DNA from: Flavobacterium hydatis
Lineage (GTDB): Bacteria; Bacteroidota; Bacteroidia; Flavobacteriales; Flavobacteriaceae
Length of the DNA stretch: 64,000 nucleotides
NCBI RefSeq assembly: GCF_000737695.1
Contig: NZ_JPRM01000005.1
Span: 1-64,000, forward strand
Direction: 5' to 3'
The notes beneath the pieces were generated by a model that saw only the letters and a program-made list of their open reading frames with translations, searched no databases and had not been told where the DNA came from. Numbering within the stretch: the first letter of the stretch is position 1; every line of letters begins with the position of its first letter. This document shows, piece after piece, positions 19,342 through 28,161 of this stretch. Both the position numbers and the translations under genes were made by a program.

Positions 19342-20793
19342 ATGTCAATTTGGAAAACTAAACCACTTTCGGTATTGCTTAATGAAGCTTCCGAATCTGA
19401 AAAAGGCTTAAAAAGAACCTTATCTTCAGGGTCATTAGTAGCACTAGGTGTAGGTGCAATTATTGGAGCCGGATTATTTTCATTAACCGGAATTGCTGCA
19501 GCTGAACATGCTGGCCCTGCAGTTACATTATCTTTTATTCTAGCTGCTATAGGATGTGCTTTTGCAGGTCTTTGTTACGCAGAATTCGCTTCTATGATAC
19601 CTGTTGCCGGTAGTGCTTACACATATTCTTATGCAACTATGGGTGAATTTATGGCATGGATTATTGGTTGGGATTTAGTTTTAGAATATGCATTAGGAGC
19701 CGCAACTGTCGGCGTGAGTTGGTCGCGTTACTTACTCGAATTACTTAATAAATACAACATTCATCTTCCGCATAATTTAATTTGTTCTCCCTGGGAAACA
19801 TTAAAACTAAGTGACGGAACTGTTATAGAAGGCGGAATAATTAACCTGCCTGCAGTTATCATAGTTTCATTACTTTCATTATTATTAATAAGAGGTACTA
19901 AAGAATCTGCTTCTATTAATAATTTCTTGGTTATTTTAAAAGTTACCGTTGTAATTGTTTTCATTGTATTAGGATGGAGCTATATTGATACTGCAAACTA
20001 CACTCCTTATATTCCTAAAAATACTGGTGTTTTTGGTGAATTTGGATGGTCTGGTATTGCTGCTGGAGCTGGAACTGTATTCTTTGCTTTTATTGGTTTT
20101 GACGCTGTTTCTACCGCTGCTCAAGAAGCTAAAAATCCTCAAAAAGGAATGCCAATTGGTATTTTAGGCTCTTTAGTAATCTGTACTATATTATATGTTT
20201 TATTTGCTCACGTAATGACTGGTCTTGTACCTTATTATGAGTTTGCTGGTGACGCAAAACCTGCTGCTACTGCATTTGCAAAAACAGGTTATACCTTTTT
20301 ACAAACTGGTTTAATTGTTGCAATTTTAGCTGGATATACTTCGGTAATATTGGTAATGTTAATGGGGCAAAGCCGTGTATTTTATACTATGAGTAAAGAT
20401 GGATTATTACCTAAATTTTTCAGCGAAATTCACTCTAAATTCCGTACCCCTTGGAAAACTAATCTTTTCTTCTTAGTATTTGTAAGTTTATTTGCTGGAT
20501 TTGTTCCTGTAAGCGACTTAGGACATATGGTAAGTATCGGTACTTTATTAGCGTTTGTTTTAGTATGTATTGGCGTTATAGTTATGCGCAAAAAAATGCC
20601 AGATGCTCCAAGAGCTTTCAGAACTCCATTGGTTCCTTTTGTACCAATTGCGGGTATCGTAATCTGCTTAGCGTTAATGTATTCTCTGCCAAATGAAAGC
20701 TGGGTTAGGCTTGTAATCTGGATGGCTCTAGGCGTTCTTATTTACTTTACTTATGGTAAGAAAAACAGTAAATTAAACAATCCTGATAAATAA
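19342..20793 (+). CDS. APC-family amino acid permease, cationic amino acid transporter type
   Basis: An inner-membrane secondary transporter, 483 residues with about 12 to 14 hydrophobic helices. The first helix carries the APC consensus GVGAIIGAGLFSLTG, followed by AGPAVTLSFILAAIGC and the CYAEFASMIPVAGSAYTYSY segment typical of the CAT/YfnA group. The loop FDAVSTAAQEAKNPQKGMP is also characteristic. The substrate is probably an amino acid but cannot be named. It is monocistronic, with its own promoter and a shared bidirectional terminator. Confidence 0.93.
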   Translation: MSIWKTKPLSVLLNEASESEKGLKRTLSSGSLVALGVGAIIGAGLFSLTGIAAAEHAGPAVTLSFILAAIGCAFAGLCYAEFASMIPVAGSAYTYSYATMGEFMAWIIGWDLVLEYALGAATVGVSWSRYLLELLNKYNIHLPHNLICSPWETLKLSDGTVIEGGIINLPAVIIVSLLSLLLIRGTKESASINNFLVILKVTVVIVFIVLGWSYIDTANYTPYIPKNTGVFGEFGWSGIAAGAGTVFFAFIGFDAVSTAAQEAKNPQKGMPIGILGSLVICTILYVLFAHVMTGLVPYYEFAGDAKPAATAFAKTGYTFLQTGLIVAILAGYTSVILVMLMGQSRVFYTMSKDGLLPKFFSEIHSKFRTPWKTNLFFLVFVSLFAGFVPVSDLGHMVSIGTLLAFVLVCIGVIVMRKKMPDAPRAFRTPLVPFVPIAGIVICLALMYSLPNESWVRLVIWMALGVLIYFTYGKKNSKLNNPDK

Positions 20794-20811
20794 TATATCT
20801 TAATAGAAAAA

Positions 20812-20852
20812 AGGGATTATAAAGTAATAACTACTTTATAATCCCTTTTTTT
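20812..20852. terminator. Bidirectional terminator between convergent genes
   Basis: A 15-bp perfect stem (AGGGATTATAAAGTA at 20812-20826, complement 20832-20846) has A6 before it and T7 after it. It serves the permease gene on the plus strand and the PspC gene on the minus strand. Confidence 0.9.
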
Positions 20853-20868
20853 ATGGAGTAAAATGAAT

Positions 20869-21096
20869 CTATAAATCAAATACAGAAGTTCTTTTGGCAC
20901 GGACTAAATCTTTTAATCTAATCCAGAATGCTAATGTTAAATATACGCCAAACCACAATCCAGCCGTAACAAAGGATATGTATATAAAAAACAAACGAAC
21001 ACTTGTAACTCGCATTCCTAATTTATCGGCTAATCTAGATGAAACATGAAAGCCATATTTTTCGAAAAAGAATTTAAGTTTGATAATTGCTGACAT
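20869..21096 (-). CDS. PspC domain protein
   Basis: A small membrane protein of 75 residues. The start MSAIIKLKFFFEKYGFHVSS at 21096 is preferred over an upstream Met because the family begins close to this point. It follows the PspC pattern: RLADKLGMRVTSVRLFF and then a hydrophobic hairpin (about 40-60). PspC proteins sense or bind at the inner membrane in phage-shock-type responses, but no pspA or regulator is nearby, so its role here is unknown. Confidence 0.8.
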   Translation of the reverse strand: MSAIIKLKFFFEKYGFHVSSRLADKLGMRVTSVRLFFIYISFVTAGLWFGVYLTLAFWIRLKDLVRAKRTSVFDL

Positions 21097-21159
21097 ATAT
21101 TTGGTAGTTGATTGGCAAAAGTACAAAATAAAACAATTATTATCTCGCTCCCTAGCTTT

Positions 21160-22431
21160 CTAGTTTCCTTTTAACAACTCCATCCCTACAACACAATCAA
21201 GACATCTGCTTTTATTACAATATTCATTTTTTAGCTGTAATAACGATTGGGTTTCAAAAGCATTATGAGCATTAATTTTAAACAATTTAAACTTATCTAT
21301 AATAGTATTTTTCTCTGGTTTAATTTCATTTAAAACCGCAATTAAGTCTTCCGAGATAGTTTTTCCTTGCTTTTTAGCATAAGCAAACTGCATCGGAATA
21401 ACCGTATTTACGATAAGTAAATCAACAAACGCTTGTGCTGTTTTTTTCGTCTTAACAGGGCTTATTTTATCAAACTGATAATGGTTTTGCCAATATGGTG
21501 CAACAGAAACTAATAACAAATCGTAAATTTCCTTAACTGATTTTAAAGCTATAATCTTAGAAAATAAATTCTGATGTTTATAATACAAATTAGCGAGTTG
21601 CGAAAGACGGATTGTCGGGAAATTATCTGGTCTGAGCTTAAAAAACTGCATAGGTTCTACGTAAGTTTTCTCTAGTTGGTATTTATGTAACAGATAAAAA
21701 TACCTGAATTTTAAATCTTTAAAATAGTTATCCTCTTTATCAACATCTAATAATCCTGCATTCCCAAAAAGTAAAGCTTCTAAATTTTCAACTTCAAAAC
21801 TTTCTTTTCTGATTATAGTGAATGGAATTGATAGCGCTAACTCTAAAAAGGAGTTTCCGTTGATATTTAAACCGAAATTTTTAGCTAAAAAACAAAACAT
21901 TACTGCTTCCCAATCATTATTTGTTAGCTCCAACAGATCATAAATAGGCTGTGATTTACGTTCTAATCGCTCAAAAAACAAACGCTCTTGCCAATTTATA
22001 AATGAAAAATCATCAATATCTTTAATTTCTTTCTCGCAAAAAATCCATGATTTAGGCGCAATCAGGGTTTTATAGTTTTTAATAATTTCTCCTGAAACAT
22101 AATTTTTCAAAATCAAAACTGGAACCTCTGAATTGTTTCTATTAAAAATTTCGCTGTCATGCTCCCAAACAACATGAAGAATTACGTTTTCGTATGCTTT
22201 ATCTTTTTCATGATGATGCAAATACCAATCAGAAGATTTTAGGTGTATCTCAATATTTCCAGCCCATTTTTGGCTACCTATTATAACTTGGGCATTAAAA
22301 AAATCAGGACCAGCCAATTCTAAATACTGTCCTATATTAATGATAACAAGGTCTTCGTTATTATAGGTTTTTAGATTTAAAGTATCGAACTTTTTATATT
22401 TCCATAGGTAATGCAGAAAATCTTCTTTCAT
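21160..22431 (-). CDS. DUF2851 family protein
   Basis: A 423-residue soluble protein that matches the Bacteroidota family DUF2851. The N-terminus MKEDFLHYLWKYKKFD is followed by IINIGQYLELAGPDFFNAQV, the conserved GNIEIHLKSSDWYLHHH and VILHVVWEHD. The C-terminus has a Cys cluster (CNKSRCLDCVVG). The DxxGPDFxNA and ExHxxxSDWxxHxH residues look like a metal or nuclease-type site, but the function is not established. It ends 63 bases before the PspC start. Confidence 0.85.
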   Translation of the reverse strand: MKEDFLHYLWKYKKFDTLNLKTYNNEDLVIINIGQYLELAGPDFFNAQVIIGSQKWAGNIEIHLKSSDWYLHHHEKDKAYENVILHVVWEHDSEIFNRNNSEVPVLILKNYVSGEIIKNYKTLIAPKSWIFCEKEIKDIDDFSFINWQERLFFERLERKSQPIYDLLELTNNDWEAVMFCFLAKNFGLNINGNSFLELALSIPFTIIRKESFEVENLEALLFGNAGLLDVDKEDNYFKDLKFRYFYLLHKYQLEKTYVEPMQFFKLRPDNFPTIRLSQLANLYYKHQNLFSKIIALKSVKEIYDLLLVSVAPYWQNHYQFDKISPVKTKKTAQAFVDLLIVNTVIPMQFAYAKKQGKTISEDLIAVLNEIKPEKNTIIDKFKLFKINAHNAFETQSLLQLKNEYCNKSRCLDCVVGMELLKGN

Positions 22432-22490
22432 TTTTTAGCCATTTAAAGATTGACTAATGTAATTCAAAAAAAATTAAAAATGAAAGAAAA

Positions 22491-22973
22491 TTACCTCAAT
22501 AAATATAATTTAGCGCATGCTCGAGCATCTGATAGTGCTTCATGATGATTGAGCTGAATATTCATTTCGCGACAGTAATCGCTTAATTTAGCAGGTTTTA
22601 ATCCTTTTGCTTTATATATTTTAACAGTACATTCCCAGCGTGAAGCGATATTTAAATCCTCATAGTTCAAGCCATACAATAACATAGACTTTGCCAAAAC
22701 ATTGCGATCAAAGCTTTCGTTATGTGCAACAACGATTCTATTTTCTAAACGTTTCTTGATTTCTGGATATACTTGAGCAAATGATTTTGCATTTATCGTA
22801 TCCCGTGGATAAATACCATGCACTCTAATTGTAAATGGTGAATATTCATTATTAGGCGGTTTAATTAATGTGACAAACTCGTCTACAATAACTCCATTCT
22901 CTACTGTAACTATACCAACTGAACAAGGATGATATCCTGTAGCTGTTTCAAAATCTATGGCAGTAAAAGTCAT
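22491..22973 (-). CDS. DEDD-family 3'-5' exonuclease (DnaQ-like)
   Basis: A 160-residue exonuclease domain. The start MTFTAIDFETATGYH at 22973 is chosen because the longer frame would run back into the terminator of the upstream gene. All acidic motifs are visible: Exo I in AIDFETA, Exo II in VVAHNESFDRNVL, and Exo III in HHEALSDARACA, making it DEDDh. It resembles the stand-alone exonucleases related to DNA polymerase III epsilon, which act in repair or RNA trimming. It lies between DUF2851 and the cystathionine beta-synthase gene. Confidence 0.92.
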   Translation of the reverse strand: MTFTAIDFETATGYHPCSVGIVTVENGVIVDEFVTLIKPPNNEYSPFTIRVHGIYPRDTINAKSFAQVYPEIKKRLENRIVVAHNESFDRNVLAKSMLLYGLNYEDLNIASRWECTVKIYKAKGLKPAKLSDYCREMNIQLNHHEALSDARACAKLYLLR

Positions 22974-22993
22974 TATACTAAATTTATAAGCTA

Positions 22994-23041
22994 AAAATGC
23001 CACAAACTCAACGAGCTTTCTCGCTAGATTTGTGGCATTTT
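22994..23041 (-). terminator. Terminator of the cystathionine beta-synthase gene
   Basis: A perfect 13-bp stem (AAAATGCCACAAA at 22994-23006, complement 23029-23041). On the minus strand the descending arm ends in TTTT. It lies 20 bases after the stop codon and just upstream of the exonuclease start. Confidence 0.8.
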
Positions 23042-23061
23042 AATTTGTTTTGAATTATGTT

Positions 23062-24423
23062 CTATTTTATAGAACCTATAATATCGTATTTTGTTATAAT
23101 ATGATGGTTTCCGTTTTCTAAATCTACTAAAACTGCATCATTTTCTTTTGTAAACAATTTCGAAACTTCTTCTATCGGTGTTCCTAGTTTTACGATAGGA
23201 AATGGTTTTCCCATTACTTCTTTGATAGGTTTTTCGGCTACATTTTTATCAGCTACATAGCTTCTAAATAAATCTGTTTCATCTACTGAACCTACAAATC
23301 CTGTAATATCTACTACTGGAATTTGTGAGATTTTATATTTACGCATTCTCTCAATAGCATGCGAAACTAACTCTTCGGTACGTACAACTATTAATTGCTT
23401 ATCTATATGATCTTTTATAACATCTTCGGCCTTTGTAACGTTTTCTTCTAAAAAACCACGCTCACGCATCCAATCGTCATTAAACATTTTACCTACATAA
23501 CGGCTTCCCGAATCATGAAAAAGTACCACTACGACATCGTCTTTTGTAAAATGCTCTTTTAGTTGTAACAATCCTTTTATACAAGCTCCTGCAGAATTCC
23601 CTACAAAAATCCCTTCTTCGAGTGCAATTTTTCTTGTATAAACTGCCGCATCTTTATCAGTTACTTTTGTAAAACCATCTATCAAGGAAAAGTCAACATT
23701 TTTTGGTAAAATATCTTCCCCAATTCCTTCGGTGATGTATGAGTAAATTTCATTTTCATCAAAAATACCTGTTTCATGGTATTTTTTAAAAACTGAACCG
23801 TATGTATCTATTCCCCAAATTTTGATGTTTGGGTTCTTTTCTTTTAAGTATTTTGCAACTCCAGATATTGTTCCCCCTGTTCCTACTCCTACCACAAAAT
23901 GAGTTATTTTCCCATCTGTTTGTTCCCAAATTTCTGGTCCTGTTTGTTCATAATGTGCCAATGCATTCGATGGATTATCATATTGATTTACATACCATGA
24001 ATTTGGAGTTTCTTCTGCTAATCTTTTTGAAACTGAATAATATGAACGTGGATCTGTTGGCTCAACATCTGTTGGACAAACCACTACTTTTGCACCTACT
24101 GCGCGCAAAATATCCATTTTTTCTTTTGATTGCTTATCTGAAATTACACAAATAAGTTTGTATCCTTTTATAATTGCAACCAATGCCAATCCCATTCCTG
24201 TATTCCCTGAGGTTCCCTCGATGATAGTTCCTCCTGGTTTTAAGCGTCCATCTGCTTCGGCATCTTCAACCATTTTTACCGCCATTCTATCTTTTACAGA
24301 ATTTCCTGGATTGAAGGTTTCTACTTTTGCTAAAACCAATGCATCAATTTCTGCTACGGTTTTATTTAGTTTTACTAACGGCGTGTTGCCAATTGTTTCT
24401 AAAATATTTTTTGAGTAATTCAT
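23062..24423 (-). CDS. PLP-dependent cystathionine beta-synthase with CBS domains
   Basis: A 453-residue fold-type II PLP enzyme followed by a pair of CBS domains. The PLP lysine is Lys44 in NSVKDR, the substrate loop TSGNTG is at 71-76, and the phosphate-binding GVGTGGTISG follows near 175. Residues about 335-453 hold two CBS repeats (ISQIPVVD and the ending HHIITKYDIIGSIK), which usually bind adenosyl ligands and regulate the enzyme. This layout fits cystathionine beta-synthase (serine plus homocysteine) better than plain cysteine synthase, which lacks the CBS domains. No partner gene such as cystathionine gamma-lyase is adjacent. Confidence 0.88.
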   Translation of the reverse strand: MNYSKNILETIGNTPLVKLNKTVAEIDALVLAKVETFNPGNSVKDRMAVKMVEDAEADGRLKPGGTIIEGTSGNTGMGLALVAIIKGYKLICVISDKQSKEKMDILRAVGAKVVVCPTDVEPTDPRSYYSVSKRLAEETPNSWYVNQYDNPSNALAHYEQTGPEIWEQTDGKITHFVVGVGTGGTISGVAKYLKEKNPNIKIWGIDTYGSVFKKYHETGIFDENEIYSYITEGIGEDILPKNVDFSLIDGFTKVTDKDAAVYTRKIALEEGIFVGNSAGACIKGLLQLKEHFTKDDVVVVLFHDSGSRYVGKMFNDDWMRERGFLEENVTKAEDVIKDHIDKQLIVVRTEELVSHAIERMRKYKISQIPVVDITGFVGSVDETDLFRSYVADKNVAEKPIKEVMGKPFPIVKLGTPIEEVSKLFTKENDAVLVDLENGNHHIITKYDIIGSIK

Positions 24424-24476
24424 TTTATTAAGTTTGGAAATTATACGATCTGATTCCCATTGTTATTAATTAATTT

Positions 24477-26426
24477 TTATTGGAAGAAATTCCAAACTAA
24501 ACCAAATCGGATAACAAAATCACGATATGGATTATTAGGCGCGGAATAATAATTACTCTTCGATAATGAGGAGTTAAAATGCTCTGCTTTTAAAAAGATT
24601 CGAGTTTGTCTAATTCTGGCGTTTATAAAGAAGTCAAAGTTCGGATAATTTCCGATTTCTTTCTTATTTTGAACAAAAAATTCACCTATTACAGGATTAT
24701 AATCGTTACCATAATAGCTAGCAAAGTAATTAAACACAATTCCTGTTTGTAAATAAAGTGCTTTCTTGAATAAATAATTAGTGTAATACAATGTATTTCT
24801 TGTAACTATTTCTGGTACATTCAGAATAGCATCTGCTTGATCTACTTTTTGGTACAAAACAGTATTATCTAATGCAAATCGTCCGAATTTAAATTCTTTA
24901 CTTGCCTTTACTTCCAGATAATTAATTGTATTACCATATTGTGCAGGTTTTATAATTTGTGTTTTTAAAGCAGCTTCAGCAGCTGTTGATTGGTCTTCAA
25001 AGTATAAATGATCATTTAGTACTGTATATTGAAATGACATATTAACCCATGGTGTAATTGCACTAGCACTTAATGAATTGATTTTTTCATTTTTAAATTT
25101 ATTCGACCAGTTATATTCTACATAACTACTTTGATATAAATTATAGTTATTATTAGGTAACTTATTTATGTTCTGATACTCAAATAAAAATTTAATTTTA
25201 TCACTATAATCAAATTTAAGCTTTGCTTCTAAATCTGAAAGTGATTGACTTGTTATTGATCTTGAATACAAAAATCTTCCATTCCATTTGTTTTTTTGAT
25301 ATTCATATTGTCCTCCAAAACTATTAATATCCTGGCTTAATGAACTAGGGATAATTGCTCCATCATCAAAAAGCAAAACTCTTCCGTAATAAGAATTACT
25401 TCTGAAATCATCTACAAAAAAATGAAATTTCCCTAACAATACATTTTCATAAGCAACTCCTACCTTATTATACATTTTATTATAATGAGATTGATCATTG
25501 ATTCCACTTGTTACATAAGAGTTTCCAAATCGAAGTACACTTTCATTACCTACCCTTGATAAAACTGTTGGTTGGTAATATTCGAAATATTTATTTTCAT
25601 AATTAAACTGGTGTGTTACATACAAATTATTACTTCCTTGTGTTTCATTTATTCTGTATGCATGATCAAAAAATAATCGTTTACCTTTTAAAAACGACTG
25701 TGCATCTGTTAAATATACTTCTAGTCTTTGTCGATTTTTAAAGTCTGGGTCACCACTTTCAAAATCTGCTGGCGTTGTTATCCCACCATTCTCTTCATTT
25801 GAAATATCCTGATAGGTATAATGTGCATTAATATGGTATTGACCTTTTTTTGTGCTATAACTTGTTGTGAATTTAAAATTCCCTGTACTTGTCAATTGGT
25901 TTATATAATTCCCCTCTGATCTTAATCCTTTATATTCGGCAGAAACATTTAATCTTTCTGATAAATTCAAGGTTATAAAAGAATCTAATGTCTGTCCTTT
26001 ATTAATTGTAGATTTAAAATACAATTCGGTTAAAGGAGTTGCAACCGAATAATACTGAACATCATTAGCTTCTAGAAAATTAAAATGTTTGGCTTTGAAC
26101 CCCATTTCGGGATAAGGAGTAAAGTTGGTTAAGCTATATTGTAATGTATTATATGTTTGTCCGATATTAGAAAACGGCAAAAGTCCAAAATTATCTTTTC
26201 GTAGATAATTATGTTTGTACTCGTTTTGAATTGTAAGCGACGTATCTACATAAGTTGTATCACGTTCCAAGGTTATATAACGGTATTGATCTATTCTTGC
26301 AACCTTCTTTTTGGCTTTTATTGTATCGTTAAGACCACGATGTTCCCCATTCATTTCTAATGGTTTTACCTGAGAAAATAATAGTGTGGGTAGTACTAAA
26401 AGATAAATTAAAAAGAGAATTCTCAT
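24477..26426 (-). CDS. Putative outer-membrane porin (Porin_10-like)
   Basis: A 649-residue protein with a signal peptide (MRILFLIYLLVLPTLLFSQ). A conserved opening (RIDQYRYITLERDTTYVDTS) is followed by many alternating hydrophobic strands rich in Tyr, Phe and Asn, and the chain ends on an aromatic strand (RFGLVWNFFQ). This fits an outer-membrane beta-barrel of the Bacteroidota putative porin family. The transported solute is unknown. It lies downstream of the SusC/SusD genes but is separated by about 220 bases with a hairpin, so it is probably its own unit. Confidence 0.8.
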   Translation of the reverse strand: MRILFLIYLLVLPTLLFSQVKPLEMNGEHRGLNDTIKAKKKVARIDQYRYITLERDTTYVDTSLTIQNEYKHNYLRKDNFGLLPFSNIGQTYNTLQYSLTNFTPYPEMGFKAKHFNFLEANDVQYYSVATPLTELYFKSTINKGQTLDSFITLNLSERLNVSAEYKGLRSEGNYINQLTSTGNFKFTTSYSTKKGQYHINAHYTYQDISNEENGGITTPADFESGDPDFKNRQRLEVYLTDAQSFLKGKRLFFDHAYRINETQGSNNLYVTHQFNYENKYFEYYQPTVLSRVGNESVLRFGNSYVTSGINDQSHYNKMYNKVGVAYENVLLGKFHFFVDDFRSNSYYGRVLLFDDGAIIPSSLSQDINSFGGQYEYQKNKWNGRFLYSRSITSQSLSDLEAKLKFDYSDKIKFLFEYQNINKLPNNNYNLYQSSYVEYNWSNKFKNEKINSLSASAITPWVNMSFQYTVLNDHLYFEDQSTAAEAALKTQIIKPAQYGNTINYLEVKASKEFKFGRFALDNTVLYQKVDQADAILNVPEIVTRNTLYYTNYLFKKALYLQTGIVFNYFASYYGNDYNPVIGEFFVQNKKEIGNYPNFDFFINARIRQTRIFLKAEHFNSSLSKSNYYSAPNNPYRDFVIRFGLVWNFFQ

Positions 26427-26551
26427 TTGAAAGGGTTATATATAGATATTATTTTTGACTATTTTAGTGTGGCAAAGGTAAATTATAAAAACGTATAAAT
26501 AAAAAAACACAATAGATTAATATAAAAACGCAATCATTCCTATTTTATGCA

Positions 26552-26584
26552 AGAACCCCGATTACAAAATGTAATCGGGGTTCT
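26552..26584 (-). other. Perfect 15-bp hairpin after the first susD gene
   Basis: AGAACCCCGATTACA (26552-26566), loop AAA, and its exact complement (26570-26584) lie 62 bases past the susD stop. Neither strand has a T run after it, so it may protect the 3' end or terminate in an unusual way. Confidence 0.6.
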
Positions 26585-26646
26585 AAAAACTCAAAATATT
26601 TATTGTTTATTCTTTCAATTTTTATCTTGATTTATTATTATCAAGA

Positions 26647-28158
26647 CTAGAATTTATCCCAGAATATTTTAGTATTCATTAAGTCACCACCAATAGCAGC
26701 AGCAGCTTTATTATAGTTTGTACCATTTACTGATTGCTCAATTCCTGGATATGTATATCTTACTGGAACTGTTAATATGTTTTTATTTATAGCAGCAGTA
26801 GGTGATTTTAATTTTGGAAAATCTAATCTTCTGAATGAAGTCCATGCCTCAAATCCTCTATTATAAAGTGCATACCAAGCTTGCATACCTATTTTTTCTT
26901 GCCAAGTAGCCCCACTTAATACGTTTAAATAATTTACTTTAGGCTGGCTCAAATAAGTCGTAATACTAGCTGCTGGCACTCCCCAATCTGTCATTGAAGC
27001 AGTAATCCCTGCATCATAATAAACTTTGGCTTGAGCCGAACCACCAGGAATTAAAGTTTTCTCAGCTGCTTCTGCCAATAAAAATTGTAATTCAGCATAA
27101 TCAATCAATGTACCTGGGTAAGCAGGATTATTTAACGTAGCAGTTATACGAGAAGAAGCCTCAAAAACGTTAGCCTCTCCAAAAGTACCTCCAGTAAAAG
27201 TTCTTCCAGGAGGAATAACTGGAGCTGGTTTAGTAGCATTAACAAAATATTTCGTCATCCTTGGATCTCCACCTGGCACAACAGCATCCATTGCTGCCAC
27301 AAAAGTCTCAGCAGGAACAAAATCATTTCTATTACTTACAACCAAATCAGCGTATAACGGATTTTGATTACCTGATGTTGTTAAGTAAATCAATTTTGTA
27401 GTATCAGCATTACCAGTCATTATTCCAGAAGCAAGAGCTGCCTGAAGTTCTGTAGCTGCATATGCAGGCTCTACATCAGATATATTTACAGCTAATCTTA
27501 CGATTAATGAATTGGCAAACTTTACCCATTTTTTATTACTAGCAGCATTTCCTGAGTAAATAATATCAGCTGTTCCAAAATTTGCAGTTGCATCATTTTT
27601 TTTCAATACAGCCACATCTTTAGTCAATCTTACAATAAGATCTTTGTAAATTGTTTTAGCATCATCATAAGCTGGTAAAGGATTATTTACAATATCTCCT
27701 ACTTGAGAGTAAGGAACATCTCCAAAAGTATCTACCAGAATACTATATGTATAAACTTCAAAAATATCAATAAGAGCTAATCTATTCTGATTAATGATAG
27801 CTGCTTCTTCAGTTTCGGTAACTTGAGCTTTAATCATCCCTTTAGCATCATATAAATCTGCTAAGACATCTCTATACAAAACACGAAAATGATTATCTGG
27901 AATTTTTCTTCCTGTAAGATCAAATTGACTTTCATTTGGATAAGTCGTTTCCGCCCATTGTTGTGATAATAATCTAAAAACGTTTAAATTTACACTAGTG
28001 CTTGCCATTTGATCTACTAATTTCTTTTGAGCATTAGTAAACATATATTCTGGCTTGGTCGATGTTGGTTTTTTAGGATCAACATTCATATCTGTAATAT
28101 CAGTACTACATGAGATAGTGATACTAACAAAAGATATTAATAGAAGTATTTTTTTCAT
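26647..28158 (-). CDS. SusD-like surface lipoprotein (SusD-like 2 type)
   Basis: The outer-membrane lipoprotein partner of the SusC channel, 503 residues. The signal peptide ends in a lipobox (SITISC, Cys17). The conserved opening DMNVDPKKPTSTKPEYMFTN and the region RLLSQQWAETTYP belong to the SusD-like_2 group, which differs from the classical RagB/SusD family. These proteins cap the SusC barrel and bind an oligomeric nutrient. It starts 3 bases after susC, so translation is probably coupled. The ligand cannot be predicted because no degradative enzyme is linked. Confidence 0.92.
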   Translation of the reverse strand: MKKILLLISFVSITISCSTDITDMNVDPKKPTSTKPEYMFTNAQKKLVDQMASTSVNLNVFRLLSQQWAETTYPNESQFDLTGRKIPDNHFRVLYRDVLADLYDAKGMIKAQVTETEEAAIINQNRLALIDIFEVYTYSILVDTFGDVPYSQVGDIVNNPLPAYDDAKTIYKDLIVRLTKDVAVLKKNDATANFGTADIIYSGNAASNKKWVKFANSLIVRLAVNISDVEPAYAATELQAALASGIMTGNADTTKLIYLTTSGNQNPLYADLVVSNRNDFVPAETFVAAMDAVVPGGDPRMTKYFVNATKPAPVIPPGRTFTGGTFGEANVFEASSRITATLNNPAYPGTLIDYAELQFLLAEAAEKTLIPGGSAQAKVYYDAGITASMTDWGVPAASITTYLSQPKVNYLNVLSGATWQEKIGMQAWYALYNRGFEAWTSFRRLDFPKLKSPTAAINKNILTVPVRYTYPGIEQSVNGTNYNKAAAAIGGDLMNTKIFWDKF

Positions 28159-28161
28159 GAT

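Noticed and set aside
24424..24476. SAM or other riboswitch near the cystathionine beta-synthase gene
   Set aside because: The gap is too short (53 bases) and shows no conserved riboswitch core.
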